Below are positions 1-7,949 of a DNA stretch of 33,154 bases, piece after piece; positions within the stretch are counted from its first letter, which is position 1; each line of letters opens with the position of its first letter. The DNA is from Streptomyces aurantiacus JA 4570. Its GTDB lineage: Bacteria; Actinomycetota; Actinomycetes; Streptomycetales; Streptomycetaceae. The translations under genes were made by a program, and so were the position numbers. The stretch is taken from assembly GCF_000414115.1 (NCBI RefSeq), contig NZ_AOPZ01000132.1, forward strand, positions 1-33,154, written 5' to 3'. Under the pieces are notes generated by a model. The model worked only from the letters and a program-made list of their open reading frames with translations. It ran no database searches and was not told the origin of the DNA.

Positions 1-16
1 GAAAGCCCCGCAGGGC

Positions 17-1426
17 CTACCCCCCCACCCCCGCCAAATCCAACGCAGCCGCGACCCGCGAGGCCACGCTCTCCGCGTACGTCGCGTCCGCGCGCTCGAA
101 CTGGGTGCGGGCCGCGCCCCGCAGGAAGGTCACGACGCCCAGCGTCCGCCCCCGGCTGCGCAGCACCGCGCACAGGGCGTGGACGGAGGACTCCGGCCAC
201 TGCCGGGCGAGGGCCCACTCGCGGGCGCGCTCGGCGGCGGCGAGGCCCGCGCTGGCCCGCACCGAGCCGACGCGCTGGACGCACTGCGGTGCCGGATGAC
301 CCTCCATGTACCGCACGGGCAGGCGGGCCTTGCCGGCGGGCAGGCAGGGCCCGGGGGCGCCGGCCGGGGTGGCGGCGGCGCGCACCAGGCGGGGCTCGGG
401 CTCCGCGGGGACGAGCACGTCGATCAGGGCGTGGTCGGCGAACCCGGCGAGGGCGAAGTCGAGTTGGACGGTGGCCGCCTCCATGGGGTCCTCGCACTCG
501 GCGGCGGCGCGCGCGGCCCGGTGCAGCTGCTGGGACCGGAACCGGAGCTGGGCCGCTTCCTGCTCGGTCTGCTTGGCCTCCGTCACGTCCTGGAAGAGCC
601 AGCCGACGCCGAGCGGCACCGGCTCCTCGGCGAGCGGCGAGCCGAGCCGCAGGAACCCGCTGCGCCAGCAGCGCCGCTCGGGCTCGCCGCCCTCGCCGCG
701 CACGGCCACCCACATCTCGGCGGGAGCGGGCGGCGCCCCCTCGGCGAGGACATGGGTGAGCGCGCTCTCCAGCTCCTCGACGCCCTGGGAGAGCACCTCC
801 CCGAGGGGCCGCCCGAGCAGCGCCGTGCGCCCCATCCCCAGGGCGCGCGCGGCGTGTTCGTTCACCACGGCGGGCCGCAGGTCGGCGTCGACGAGGACGA
901 CTCCCCAGGAGGCGTTCTCGAACAGCGCCTCGCTCAGGGCGATGGACCGCTCCAGGTCGATCTGGGCGTGCACCTCGCTGAAGGCGCAGTAGACCCCGCT
1001 GGGCTTGCCGTCACCGCCGCGGACGGCGGCGGACTGGGTCCGCACGAGGACCCGGCCGCCGTCCTTCGTGACGAGGGCGAACTCGTCGACCTGGCGCCCC
1101 GGCGCGTGCATGGCGGACAGCAGCCGCCCCTCGACCTCCTCGGCGTCGGCGGTGCGCACCGCCCACCCGGCGAACCCGGGCCGCCCGACGGCCTCTTCGG
1201 CCGACCAGCCGAGGATGCGCTCGGCCTCGCGGTTCCAGTGCGTCACGACCCCGTCGGCGTCGAACGCGCACAATGCGGCGTCCATCCCGTCGAGCAGCGC
1301 CGCGAGCAGCTCGGCCCCGCCGGGCTCGGGCTCTTCGGGGCCCAGTTCGTCGGTGGTTCCGCTCTGTCGGGAAGCACTCACCCGGACCCCCCTGCTGGCT
1401 GTGTCCTCGTTGAATGAGTCGTCCAT
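17..1426 (-). CDS. PAS-PAS-GAF sensory protein
   Basis: This 469-aa soluble protein looks like a sensor or scaffold. A first PAS domain lies at about residues 40-150 (FDADGVVTHWN followed by GWSAEEAVGRP). A second PAS domain lies at about 165-290 (LVDADLRPAVVNEHAARALG), and a GAF-type domain runs from about 310 to the end. Streptomyces proteins of this kind often end in a PP2C/SpoIIE phosphatase or a histidine kinase domain. Here translation stops at a TAG straight after the GAF domain, so no output domain is present and any signal must pass to a partner. No membrane segment is seen. The ATG is preceded by GTGAGGAC, an acceptable if close ribosome binding site. It is probably a core gene at the left border of the biosynthetic island. 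The domain call is firm; the ligand and partner are unknown. Confidence 0.8.
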   Translation of the reverse strand: MDDSFNEDTASRGVRVSASRQSGTTDELGPEEPEPGGAELLAALLDGMDAALCAFDADGVVTHWNREAERILGWSAEEAVGRPGFAGWAVRTADAEEVEGRLLSAMHAPGRQVDEFALVTKDGGRVLVRTQSAAVRGGDGKPSGVYCAFSEVHAQIDLERSIALSEALFENASWGVVLVDADLRPAVVNEHAARALGMGRTALLGRPLGEVLSQGVEELESALTHVLAEGAPPAPAEMWVAVRGEGGEPERRCWRSGFLRLGSPLAEEPVPLGVGWLFQDVTEAKQTEQEAAQLRFRSQQLHRAARAAAECEDPMEAATVQLDFALAGFADHALIDVLVPAEPEPRLVRAAATPAGAPGPCLPAGKARLPVRYMEGHPAPQCVQRVGSVRASAGLAAAERAREWALARQWPESSVHALCAVLRSRGRTLGVVTFLRGAARTQFERADATYAESVASRVAAALDLAGVGG

Positions 1427-1829
1427 GTCCTCACGAACCGAGTGTTCCGCACGTCAGATCATTCAACTTGAACGTGACCCAGCCCACAGTAAGTTCCCGG
1501 AAGTCGAGGCAAATCATTTCGAAGATCACCGTAATCCGGGCAGGGGCTATCGCGCACCGGCGTTCCGCATTATCAGCAGGGGTGCGACAGTTAAAGATTT
1601 TTTACTTCTTGTTGAATAAATGAAGAATTATGCTTTACTTCAAACGGGTGGCACTCGGACAAGGATTCGAAAACTTCCGGACGCTCAAGTTCCGTATGTA
1701 TGAGGGAGGTTGAGCGAGCTCTGCTCGCGGCTCACGGGGACCCGGTCATCACGGTCGGTGCGGCAGAACCACCGTGCGTGGCGCCTCGAAGATGCGACGG
1801 GAAGTGACTCAAGCACGGGGGAGATCACA
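1427..1829. other. Intergenic region between the PAS gene and the SARP gene, with an AT-rich stretch
   Basis: This gap of about 400 bp holds no convincing gene. Between about 1580 and 1700 the sequence is markedly AT-rich compared with everything around it. The octamer TTTACTTC occurs at 1601-1608 and again at 1634-1641, which is 33 bp apart (three helical turns). An imperfect inverted repeat (TTCTT...AAGAA) lies at 1606-1627. The region must carry the divergent promoters of the PAS protein and the SARP regulator, but I cannot name a -10/-35 pair with confidence. A TTG at 1710 is in frame with the SARP gene but sits directly against its GGGAGG, so I did not use it as the start. Confidence 0.5.
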
Positions 1830-3701
1830 GTGTTGAAGATCAAATTACTCGGACCCCTTCAGGTACTCGACGGCGAACGGCTGGCCACGCCCTCCGCTCC
1901 CAAGGTCCGGCAGGTGCTCACGCTGCTCGCGGTGCGGAGCAACAGCACGGTGCCGCAACGGCAGCTCATCGAGGAGGTGTGGGGCGAGTCCCCGCCCCCC
2001 AGCGCCACCACCACGCTGCAGACGTACATCCACCATCTGCGCAAGCTCCCCGGACTCGACTCCGGCGGCCGGGCGGGCTTCGACGGCGAGACGCCCGCGC
2101 TGCTCACCGTCCCCGGCGGCTATCACATGGCGATGCCCCACGGGCGCGTGGACGTCCAGGAGTTCGACGAACTGGCCCTGGTGGGACGGCACGCGATGGA
2201 GGAGGGCGAGGTCCCCGAGGCCGCGGAGGCCCTGCACCGCGCGCTGGCCCTGACCCGCGGCCCGGTGTTCAGCGACGTCATCTGCGGCCCGGTGCTCAGC
2301 GTCAACGCGGTCCACCTGGAGGAGCGCAGGTATGAGGTCCTGGAGGCGCGGATCGACGCCGACCTGCTGCTCGGCCGGCACCACCAGCTCGTCAGCGAAC
2401 TGTCCGGCCTCGCCGCCGACAACCCCACCCGCGAGGGCCTGCACGGCAAGCTGATGATCGCGCTCTGCCGCGCCGGACGGCGCCCCGAGGCGCTGGACGT
2501 CTTCCGCAGGCTGCGCCGCGTGCTCGCCGACGAGCTGGGCGTGGAGCCCGGCCAGGAACTGCAGACGCTGCACCGTCAACTCCTCGACGGCGACCCGGCC
2601 TTGAGCCGCGTGGGAGCCCGCGGCCACCTGGTGCGCCACCTGGAGCCGCGCTCCTCGGCCGCGACGGCCACGCTGCCCGCGGTCGGCGAGCTGATCGGCC
2701 GCGACCGGGACAGCGCGCTGATCGCGGGCATGCTGACCGAGGGCAGCCCGCCGGAGGCACCGCGCCGAGTCGCGGTCGCGGGCCCTCCCGGCTCCGGGGT
2801 GACCAGCCTCGGTCTGCACGTCGCGCACAGCGTGGCCGGGGCGTATCCGGACGGGTGTTTCTACGCGTCCTTCGGCGACCCCGCAGCCCCGCGCCCGCTC
2901 CGCGAGGTCATCGGCGCCCTGTTCGACAGCGCGGGCTTCCGGGCCGCCGCCGTGCCCGACGGCACCTCGGAGCGCGTCCGGCTGCTGCGGTCCTGGGCCA
3001 GGGGCCGGCGCGTGCTGCTCGTCCTGGACGACGTGGAGAGCGCCGAGCAGGTGGCCGAGCTGCTCCCCGGGGAGTGCGGTTCGGCGCTGCTCATCCTGGC
3101 CCACCGGCGGCTGCGCGGCCTCGCGTTCGCGCAGCGGATGGACGTGGAGCCGCTGGACGCCCGGTCCTCGCTGGAGCTGGTGCGGCACGCCCTGGGCCAG
3201 CGCGGCCTGGCCGACCTCTCCGACCTGCGCGAACTGCTCGTGCTCACCGGCGGGTTGCCGGGCCCCCTGCTGGCCGCCGTCGACCTGCTCACGCTGCGCC
3301 CGCACTGGTCCGTGCGGCAGCTCACCGGCTGGGCCGAGCAGCGCCTCACGCGCGAGTCCGACCCGCCCCGGCACCAGCCGCTGCACAGCGTCCTGCGCCG
3401 GGTCGCGGGCCTGGAGCCGGCGGCCCGCACCGCGCTCGTCCGGCTGGCCGGGCTGCCGGAGAAGGTCATCACCGTGGAGACGCTGCGCCCCCTCCTCGGC
3501 CTGCACGCGGACGACACGGTGGAGCTGCTCGAAGGGCTGGTCGAGTGCTTCATGCTCGACGCCGAACCGGCCATCAGCGGCACCACGGCCTGGTTCTTCC
3601 AGTACTGGATGTCCCGTCCCGTGCGCAGTGCGCTGCGCTCGCTGCCCGAGGAGCATCTGCTCAAGTTCCCTTCTCGCGACTGCTCTCCACGAACCTGCTG
3701 A
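1830..3701 (+). CDS. SARP-family transcriptional activator with NB-ARC domain
   Basis: Probable pathway-specific activator of the island (AfsR/DnrI/RedD family). From the chosen GTG start the protein is 623 aa. An OmpR-type winged helix occupies about residues 1-95 (KIKLLGPLQVLDG, then LLAVRSNSTVPQRQLIEEVW). A bacterial transcriptional activation domain follows to about 245 (FDELALVGRHAMEEG; EALDVFRRLRRVLADELGVE). A STAND/NB-ARC ATPase starts near 300, with P-loop GPPGSGVTS and Walker B LLVLDDV. The GTG at 1830 is preceded by GGGGGAG and gives the canonical SARP N-terminus; in-frame codons upstream are not SARP-like. Codon 6 is TTA (1845-1847), so translation should depend on the bldA leucyl-tRNA. 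At 623 aa it is shorter than AfsR-like SARPs of about 1000 aa and has no TPR repeats. Its 3' end overlaps the convergent TetR gene by 41 bp. Confidence 0.9.
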   Translation: MLKIKLLGPLQVLDGERLATPSAPKVRQVLTLLAVRSNSTVPQRQLIEEVWGESPPPSATTTLQTYIHHLRKLPGLDSGGRAGFDGETPALLTVPGGYHMAMPHGRVDVQEFDELALVGRHAMEEGEVPEAAEALHRALALTRGPVFSDVICGPVLSVNAVHLEERRYEVLEARIDADLLLGRHHQLVSELSGLAADNPTREGLHGKLMIALCRAGRRPEALDVFRRLRRVLADELGVEPGQELQTLHRQLLDGDPALSRVGARGHLVRHLEPRSSAATATLPAVGELIGRDRDSALIAGMLTEGSPPEAPRRVAVAGPPGSGVTSLGLHVAHSVAGAYPDGCFYASFGDPAAPRPLREVIGALFDSAGFRAAAVPDGTSERVRLLRSWARGRRVLLVLDDVESAEQVAELLPGECGSALLILAHRRLRGLAFAQRMDVEPLDARSSLELVRHALGQRGLADLSDLRELLVLTGGLPGPLLAAVDLLTLRPHWSVRQLTGWAEQRLTRESDPPRHQPLHSVLRRVAGLEPAARTALVRLAGLPEKVITVETLRPLLGLHADDTVELLEGLVECFMLDAEPAISGTTAWFFQYWMSRPVRSALRSLPEEHLLKFPSRDCSPRTC

Positions 3702-4422
3702 CCCCGTCGAGGACCCGCTGCAGGCCGAACTCGAAGTCCGTGCGCTGCTCGGTGGGGCCCAGCGCCTCCCACATCGCGGTGAGCGCCGGATAGCGCTCGA
3801 AGTCGACGAACTCCTCCAGGAGCGGGTCGTACTGCTCCCACCACTGCGCGGCACTGAGGCCCGTGCGCCGCTCCAGGAGGGACACCCCGGTCAGCGAGGT
3901 GGCCGCGCCGTGGACGTAGTCGTCGACGAGGTTGATCACGGCGAGCTGGTCCTCGAAGGACAGGCCGAGACCGCCGACGGTGCTGAGCCGGGCCTCGAGC
4001 CCGGCCAGCACGTTGGGGCCCAGCGGCGGGCGCCCCATGCTGACCTCCAGGACCCAGGGGTGGCGGTGGTAGATCTGCCGGCTCGTCCTGGCGTGCCGCT
4101 CCAGGCCGGCCCGCCAGTCCTCCCCGGGCGGCCCCGGCTCGGCGGACGGCTCGGCGACCCGGTCCACCATCAGATCGACCAGCTCGTCCTTGCTCGGCAC
4201 GTAGGAGTACAGGGACATGGCGGTGACGCCGAACGACTCGGCCACCCGCCGCATCGTCAGGGACGCCAGGCCGTGCTCGTCGGCGAGCTCGATCGCCCGG
4301 CTCACCACCTGCCGCACGCTGAGCCCGCGTTTCGGGCCGCGCCTGGGACGCGGTTCGGCCCCCCAGAGCAGTTCGAGCGCCCGACGGGCGTCCGTGCCGC
4401 CCCCTGTGTGCTGTGCGGTCAT
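3661..4422 (-). CDS. TetR-family repressor, divergent from the ABC exporter
   Basis: A 253-aa repressor likely to control the adjacent exporter operon. The helix-turn-helix spans about residues 35-85 (SVRQVVSRAIELADEHG, TMRRVAESFGVTAMSLYSYV, KDELVDLMVDRV), which is characteristic of TetR proteins. The larger C-terminal ligand domain resembles the TetR_C class seen in regulators of drug efflux. The ATG at 4422 has a very good ribosome binding site (GGAGGAGAAGG). The open frame continues upstream, but only through low-complexity sequence made by a 15-bp tandem repeat. The gene is divergent from the ABC ATPase, with a candidate operator in between, which is the standard layout for a repressor that senses the exported product. 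It ends inside the 3' end of the SARP gene. Confidence 0.88.
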   Translation of the reverse strand: MTAQHTGGGTDARRALELLWGAEPRPRRGPKRGLSVRQVVSRAIELADEHGLASLTMRRVAESFGVTAMSLYSYVPSKDELVDLMVDRVAEPSAEPGPPGEDWRAGLERHARTSRQIYHRHPWVLEVSMGRPPLGPNVLAGLEARLSTVGGLGLSFEDQLAVINLVDDYVHGAATSLTGVSLLERRTGLSAAQWWEQYDPLLEEFVDFERYPALTAMWEALGPTEQRTDFEFGLQRVLDGVSRFVESSREKGT

Positions 4423-4457
4423 CCTTCTCCTCCGTGCGGCGGCCCGGTGTGCGGTGC

Positions 4458-4517
4458 GATGTGTGCCGGTCCGATGTGTGCCGGTCCGATGTGCGTCGGT
4501 CCGATGTGCTGCGGCCT
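4458..4517. repeat. 15-bp tandem repeat, four units, in the TetR leader
   Basis: Four consecutive 15-bp units begin at 4458, 4473, 4488 and 4503. The first two are identical (GATGTGTGCCGGTCC), and the third and fourth drift by a few bases. A degenerate fifth unit may start at 4518. The repeat lies 36 bp upstream of the TetR start codon, so it would be in the TetR 5' leader or promoter. It could be a simple minisatellite or a set of iterated protein-binding sites. Confidence 0.85.
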
Positions 4518-4536
4518 GATGCGCGCGGCCCGTTGG

Positions 4537-4561
4537 AAACACTGTACGTGCTAAGGTGTTT
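4537..4561. promoter_or_regulatory. Candidate TetR operator between the repressor and the ABC exporter
   Basis: In the divergent intergenic region, AAACAC (4537-4542) and GTGTTT (4556-4561) form an inverted repeat with a 13-bp spacer, 36 bp upstream of the exporter ATG. The surrounding bases (about 4530-4590) are AT-richer than the flanks, as expected for overlapping divergent promoters. TetR dimers usually bind such palindromes between themselves and their target gene. The exact operator cannot be fixed from one sequence. Confidence 0.45.
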
Positions 4562-4596
4562 AAAACTCGATACAACGTAAGTAGTTTGGAGGGGCA

Positions 4597-5553
4597 ATGA
4601 TCACCGCCAGCGGGCTGAGCCGGACCTTCAAGGTCAAGGACGGCCTGGTGCACGCCGTCCGGAGCCTCGATCTCGACGTGGCGGAAGGGGAGTTCGTCGC
4701 GTTCCTGGGGCCCAACGGCGCCGGGAAGAGCACCTCGTTACGGATGCTGACCACGCTCCTGCCGCCCACCTCCGGCCGGGCGAGCGTCGTCGGCCGCGAC
4801 ATCCGCACCGACGCCGTCGAGATCCGCAAGAACATCGGCTACATCGGCCAGGGCAACGGCTCCGGCAACGAGATCCGGGTGGTGGACGAGCTCACCTCGC
4901 ACGCCCGCTACTACGGCATGAGCCGCCGCGCGGCCCGCGCCCGCGCGCACGAACTGATCGAGTCCATGGGCCTGACGGGCATGGAGAAGCGCGTCGCGGA
5001 GCGCCTGTCCGGCGGCCAGCGGCGCCGCGTGGACATCGCGCTCGGCCTGATGCACTCGCCCCGGCTGCTGTTCCTGGACGAGCCGTCCTCCGGCCTCGAC
5101 CCGCACAACCGCGCCATGGTCTGGGAACACATCCGCGGCCTCCACCGCGACGGCATGACGATGTTCCTCACCACGCACTACCTGGACGAGGCCGACCAGC
5201 TCGCCGACCGCGTCATCGTCGTCGACCAGGGGCGCGTCATCGCCGACGACACCCCCGAGCGGCTCAAGGCCGACCAGGCGGGCGACCTCATCACCTTCAC
5301 CATCGAGCACGACGCCGACGCCGTGCTCGTCGCGCACCATGCCGAGCGCGTCACGACCCGCGAGCGCGTCACCGTCGACGGCAAGCAGGTCCGCGTCCGG
5401 GTCGCGCACGGCGACGAACTGCTCCCCGCCTTCCTGCGCCACCTCGACGCGCTGGAGATCAAGGTGCGCGGCGTCACCCTCGACCGGCCCACCCTCGACG
5501 ACGTGTTCCTGTCCATCACCGGCCGCAGCCTGGAGGAGGCGGACGCCCAGTGA
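4597..5553 (+). CDS. DrrA-type ABC exporter ATP-binding protein
   Basis: This is the ATPase subunit (318 aa) of an antibiotic-type ABC-2 exporter, in the DrrA class that pumps daunorubicin-like glycosides. Visible motifs are Walker A GPNGAGKST, signature LSGGQRRRVDIA, Walker B LLFLDEPSSGLDPH and the H-loop TTHYLDEADQLADR. The C-terminal extension is typical of DrrA proteins. The ATG follows a clear GGAGGGG. Codon 48 is TTA (4738-4740), so export, like the SARP activator, should depend on bldA. It is the first gene of a plus-strand run that continues through the permease and into sugar genes, and it is probably repressed by the divergent TetR protein. A role in self-resistance or product export is inferred from family and context. 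Confidence 0.92.
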   Translation: MITASGLSRTFKVKDGLVHAVRSLDLDVAEGEFVAFLGPNGAGKSTSLRMLTTLLPPTSGRASVVGRDIRTDAVEIRKNIGYIGQGNGSGNEIRVVDELTSHARYYGMSRRAARARAHELIESMGLTGMEKRVAERLSGGQRRRVDIALGLMHSPRLLFLDEPSSGLDPHNRAMVWEHIRGLHRDGMTMFLTTHYLDEADQLADRVIVVDQGRVIADDTPERLKADQAGDLITFTIEHDADAVLVAHHAERVTTRERVTVDGKQVRVRVAHGDELLPAFLRHLDALEIKVRGVTLDRPTLDDVFLSITGRSLEEADAQ

Positions 5554-6305
5554 AGGTCCTCAACGACTCGCTCGCCACGTTCGAGCGCGAGATCCAGCCG
5601 GTGCTGCGCGAACCCGTCGCGCTCGCCTTCGCCATGCTCCAGCCGCTGCTGTTCCTCGTCCTGTTCGGCCCGCTCCTCGACAGCATGCCGGGCATGGAGG
5701 GCAACGCCTGGGAGTGGTTCGTGCCCGGTGTCATCGTGATGCTGGCGCTCTTCGGCACCTCACCCTCCGGCGCCAACCTGCTCTCCGAGATCCACACCGG
5801 CAGCTACGAACGCACCCTCGTCTCCCCGGCCGCCCGCAGCGCCCTGCTCATCGGGCGGACCGCCAAGGAGGCCGCCATCCTGCTCGGCCAGGCCGTCCTG
5901 ATCACCCTGGGCGCGCTGCTGTTCATCGACGTCGACTTCGACCTGCTCGGCATCCTCGCCGGGCTCGTCCTGCTGATGCTGTTCGGGCTCGGCGTGGGCG
6001 CGCTGTCCAACGCCCTCGCCCTGGCGGTCAACCGCCGCGACTACCTGTTCATCGTCGTCCAGCAGACCCTGCTGTTCCCGCTCCTGCTGCTCTCCGGGAT
6101 GCTGCTGCCCATGGAGCGGGGCCCCGACTGGCTCAAGCTGCTCGCCGACATCAACCCGGTCTCCTACATCGTGGACGCCGAACGCGCCCTTTTCGTCGGG
6201 GACTTCGAGAGCTCCTCGGTGGCCTGGGGCCTCCTCTCCGGCATCGGCATCGCCGGGGTCGGCCTCGCCCTCGGCATGCGCGGCATGAAGCGCGCCGGCG
6301 TCTGA
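5550..6305 (+). CDS. DrrB-type ABC-2 exporter permease
   Basis: A 251-aa integral membrane partner of the preceding ATPase. It has about six hydrophobic segments, including LAFAMLQPLLFLVLFGPLLD, LLGILAGLVLLMLFGLGVGA and TLLFPLLLLSGMLLPM, and matches the ABC-2 membrane family. The GTG start overlaps the ATPase stop codon (GTGA, 4 bp), so the two subunits are translationally coupled. The pair would form a two-plus-two transporter for the glycosylated product. Length and topology are normal for DrrB proteins. Confidence 0.9.
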   Translation: MKVLNDSLATFEREIQPVLREPVALAFAMLQPLLFLVLFGPLLDSMPGMEGNAWEWFVPGVIVMLALFGTSPSGANLLSEIHTGSYERTLVSPAARSALLIGRTAKEAAILLGQAVLITLGALLFIDVDFDLLGILAGLVLLMLFGLGVGALSNALALAVNRRDYLFIVVQQTLLFPLLLLSGMLLPMERGPDWLKLLADINPVSYIVDAERALFVGDFESSSVAWGLLSGIGIAGVGLALGMRGMKRAGV

Positions 6306-6320
6306 CGACGGGACACACTC

Positions 6321-6971
6321 ATGGCTGAAGCCCACACCCACCAGGCCCGCGCCGTCCGTACCCCGACCATGCGGGCGCGCCCGCTCGCCGTCGACGGCGC
6401 CTTCGAGTTCACGCCCCGCTCCTTCCCCGACGAGCGCGGCCGGTTCCTCTCGCCCTTCCAGGGACCGGCGTTCACCGAGGCGACCGGCCACCGCGCGTTC
6501 CCGGTCGCCCAGACCAACCACAGCCACTCCCGCCAAGGCGTGCTGCGCGGCGTCCACTTCACCACCACACCGCCCGGCCAGGCCAAGTACGTCTACTGCC
6601 CGTACGGCAGGTCCCTCGACATCGTCGTCGACCTGCGCACCGGCTCCCCCACGTTCGGCCGCTGCGACACCGTGCTCCTGGAGCCCCGGTACTACCGTGC
6701 CGTCTACCTCCCGGTCGGCGTCGGGCACGCCTTCGTCGCCCTGGCCGACCACACGCTGATGACGTACCTCGTCACCAGCAGCTACGCCCCCGAGCTCGAA
6801 CTCGCCCTCGACCCCATGGACCCGGAGCTGAAGCTGCCGCTGCCCGAGGGGACCGAGCTGCTCCTGTCCGACCGGGACCGCGCGGCGCCCACCCTCGCCG
6901 AGGCCCGCGACCAGGGCATCCTGCCGCACTACGCCGACTGCCTGGCGCTGGCCGCGGAGCTGCACGCATGA
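6321..6971 (+). CDS. dTDP-4-keto-6-deoxyhexose 3,5- (or 5-) epimerase
   Basis: A cupin-fold epimerase of the RmlC/EvaD/EryBVII family (216 aa), converting a D-configured 4-keto sugar to the L series. The family's active-site histidine sits in LRGVHF and the tyrosine in MTYLVTSSYAPE. The phrases DERGRFLSPF and LPVGVGHAFVAL match the family. Whether it inverts C3 and C5 or only C5 cannot be told by eye. In vancosamine- and mycarose-type pathways the homologue acts at C5. The ATG at 6321 has only a weak ribosome binding site; an internal ATG at 6369 gives the usual family N-terminus (MRARPLAVDG) and could be the true start. The stop overlaps the next gene by ATGA. An epimerase implies that at least one sugar made here is an L-sugar. 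Confidence 0.88.
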   Translation: MAEAHTHQARAVRTPTMRARPLAVDGAFEFTPRSFPDERGRFLSPFQGPAFTEATGHRAFPVAQTNHSHSRQGVLRGVHFTTTPPGQAKYVYCPYGRSLDIVVDLRTGSPTFGRCDTVLLEPRYYRAVYLPVGVGHAFVALADHTLMTYLVTSSYAPELELALDPMDPELKLPLPEGTELLLSDRDRAAPTLAEARDQGILPHYADCLALAAELHA

Positions 6972-7949
6972 CCGGCCACGGCACGGCGGGCAGCGGGCCG
7001 CCCACGGTCGTGGTGCTCGGCGCCTCCGGGTTCCTCGGCGCCGCGGTCACCGAGGTGCTCGCCCGGCGGCCGGTGCGGCTGCGCGCCGTCGGCCGGCACA
7101 CCGAGCCGCGCGAACCGGTGCGCGGCGCGGCCCGGTTCGAGGCCCGCACCGCCGACCTGTCGGCGCCCGGGGAACTGGCCGGCCTCGTCGCGGACGCCGA
7201 CGCGGGCCGAGTCGGCGGCCGCGGCCGAGCGCGTCAACGTCGGCCTCGCCGAGGACCTCGTCGCCGAGCTCGGGGCGGCGCGCCGCCCCGGCCCGCCGCC
7301 CGTCGTCCTGTTCGCCGGGACGACGAGCCAGAGCGGACCCACGTACGGCAGGCCCGTCGACGGCACGGAACGGGACCGTCCGCTGAGCGCGTACTGCGCG
7401 CAGAAGCTGCGCGCCGAGCAGGTGCTGAAGCAGGCTACGGCGGACGGTCTGGTGCGGGCCGTCTCGCTGCGGCTGCCCACCCTCTACGGCCTCGCGCCGC
7501 GCCCCGGCGGCGAGCGCGGCGTGGTGGCCGCCATGACCCGGCGCGCGCTCGCCGGGCAGCCGCTGACGCTGTGGAACGACGGCACCGTGCGCCGGGACCT
7601 GCTGCACGTCCGGGACGCCGCGGCCGCGTTCGCCGCCGCCCTCGACCACGCCGACGCCCTCGCGGGCCGGCACTGGCCGGTGGGCACCGGTGAGGGCGTC
7701 GCGCTCGCCGAACTGTTCACGCTGATCGCGTGGACCGTCGCCGAGCACACCGGGGAGCCCTCGGTGCCCGTCCGCACGGAGCCGCCCCCCGACGGGGCGG
7801 TGGGCGCCGACCAGGAGAGCGTGCGGGTCGACCCGTCGGCCTTCCACGGCCGGACCGGCTGGCGGCACGCGATCCGCCCGCGCCCCGGCGTCCGGCGCAC
7901 CGTGGCCGCCCTCGTCACCCGGGAGGAGCACACCTCAAGCCTCCCTTGA
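6968..7949 (+). pseudogene. NDP-hexose 4-ketoreductase, internally deleted and frameshifted
   Basis: This is an EvaE/EryBIV/DnmV-type NAD(P)-dependent 4-ketoreductase, normally a late step in L-deoxysugar formation, but the frame is broken. The first part starts at the ATG (6968) with the Rossmann motif VVVLGASGFLGAAV and reads to about 7200 (LVADADA). From about 7203 the family sequence resumes in another frame (ESAAAAERVNVGL), keeps the YCAQK active-site motif and LFAGTTSQ, and ends at 7949. The segment expected between them in homologues (the strand carrying HLVAH and the next loop, about 20 residues) is missing. The lost length must be 2 modulo 3. The short GACGCCGACGC-like repeats typical of both edges suggest loss between direct repeats, either real or through assembly collapse. 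As written, no functional enzyme is made. Confidence 0.8.

Noticed and set aside
179..1417. Long plus-strand open frames opposite the PAS-GAF gene
   Set aside because: They are shadows of the high-GC coding strand: Gly/Arg/Pro-rich with no family resemblance.
1700..1716. ATGAGGG and TTGAGCG near the SARP gene as a SARP autoregulation site
   Set aside because: Only two heptamers, 10 rather than 11 bp apart, and no third unit or suitable -10 box was found.
1710..1829. TTG at 1710 as the SARP start
   Set aside because: Its GGGAGG touches the start codon, the extra 40 residues are not SARP-like, and GTG 1830 has a well-placed ribosome binding site.
1845..3854. A 669-residue minus-strand open frame opposite the SARP gene
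   Set aside because: No domain is visible, and the plus strand encodes an unmistakable SARP protein in the same place.
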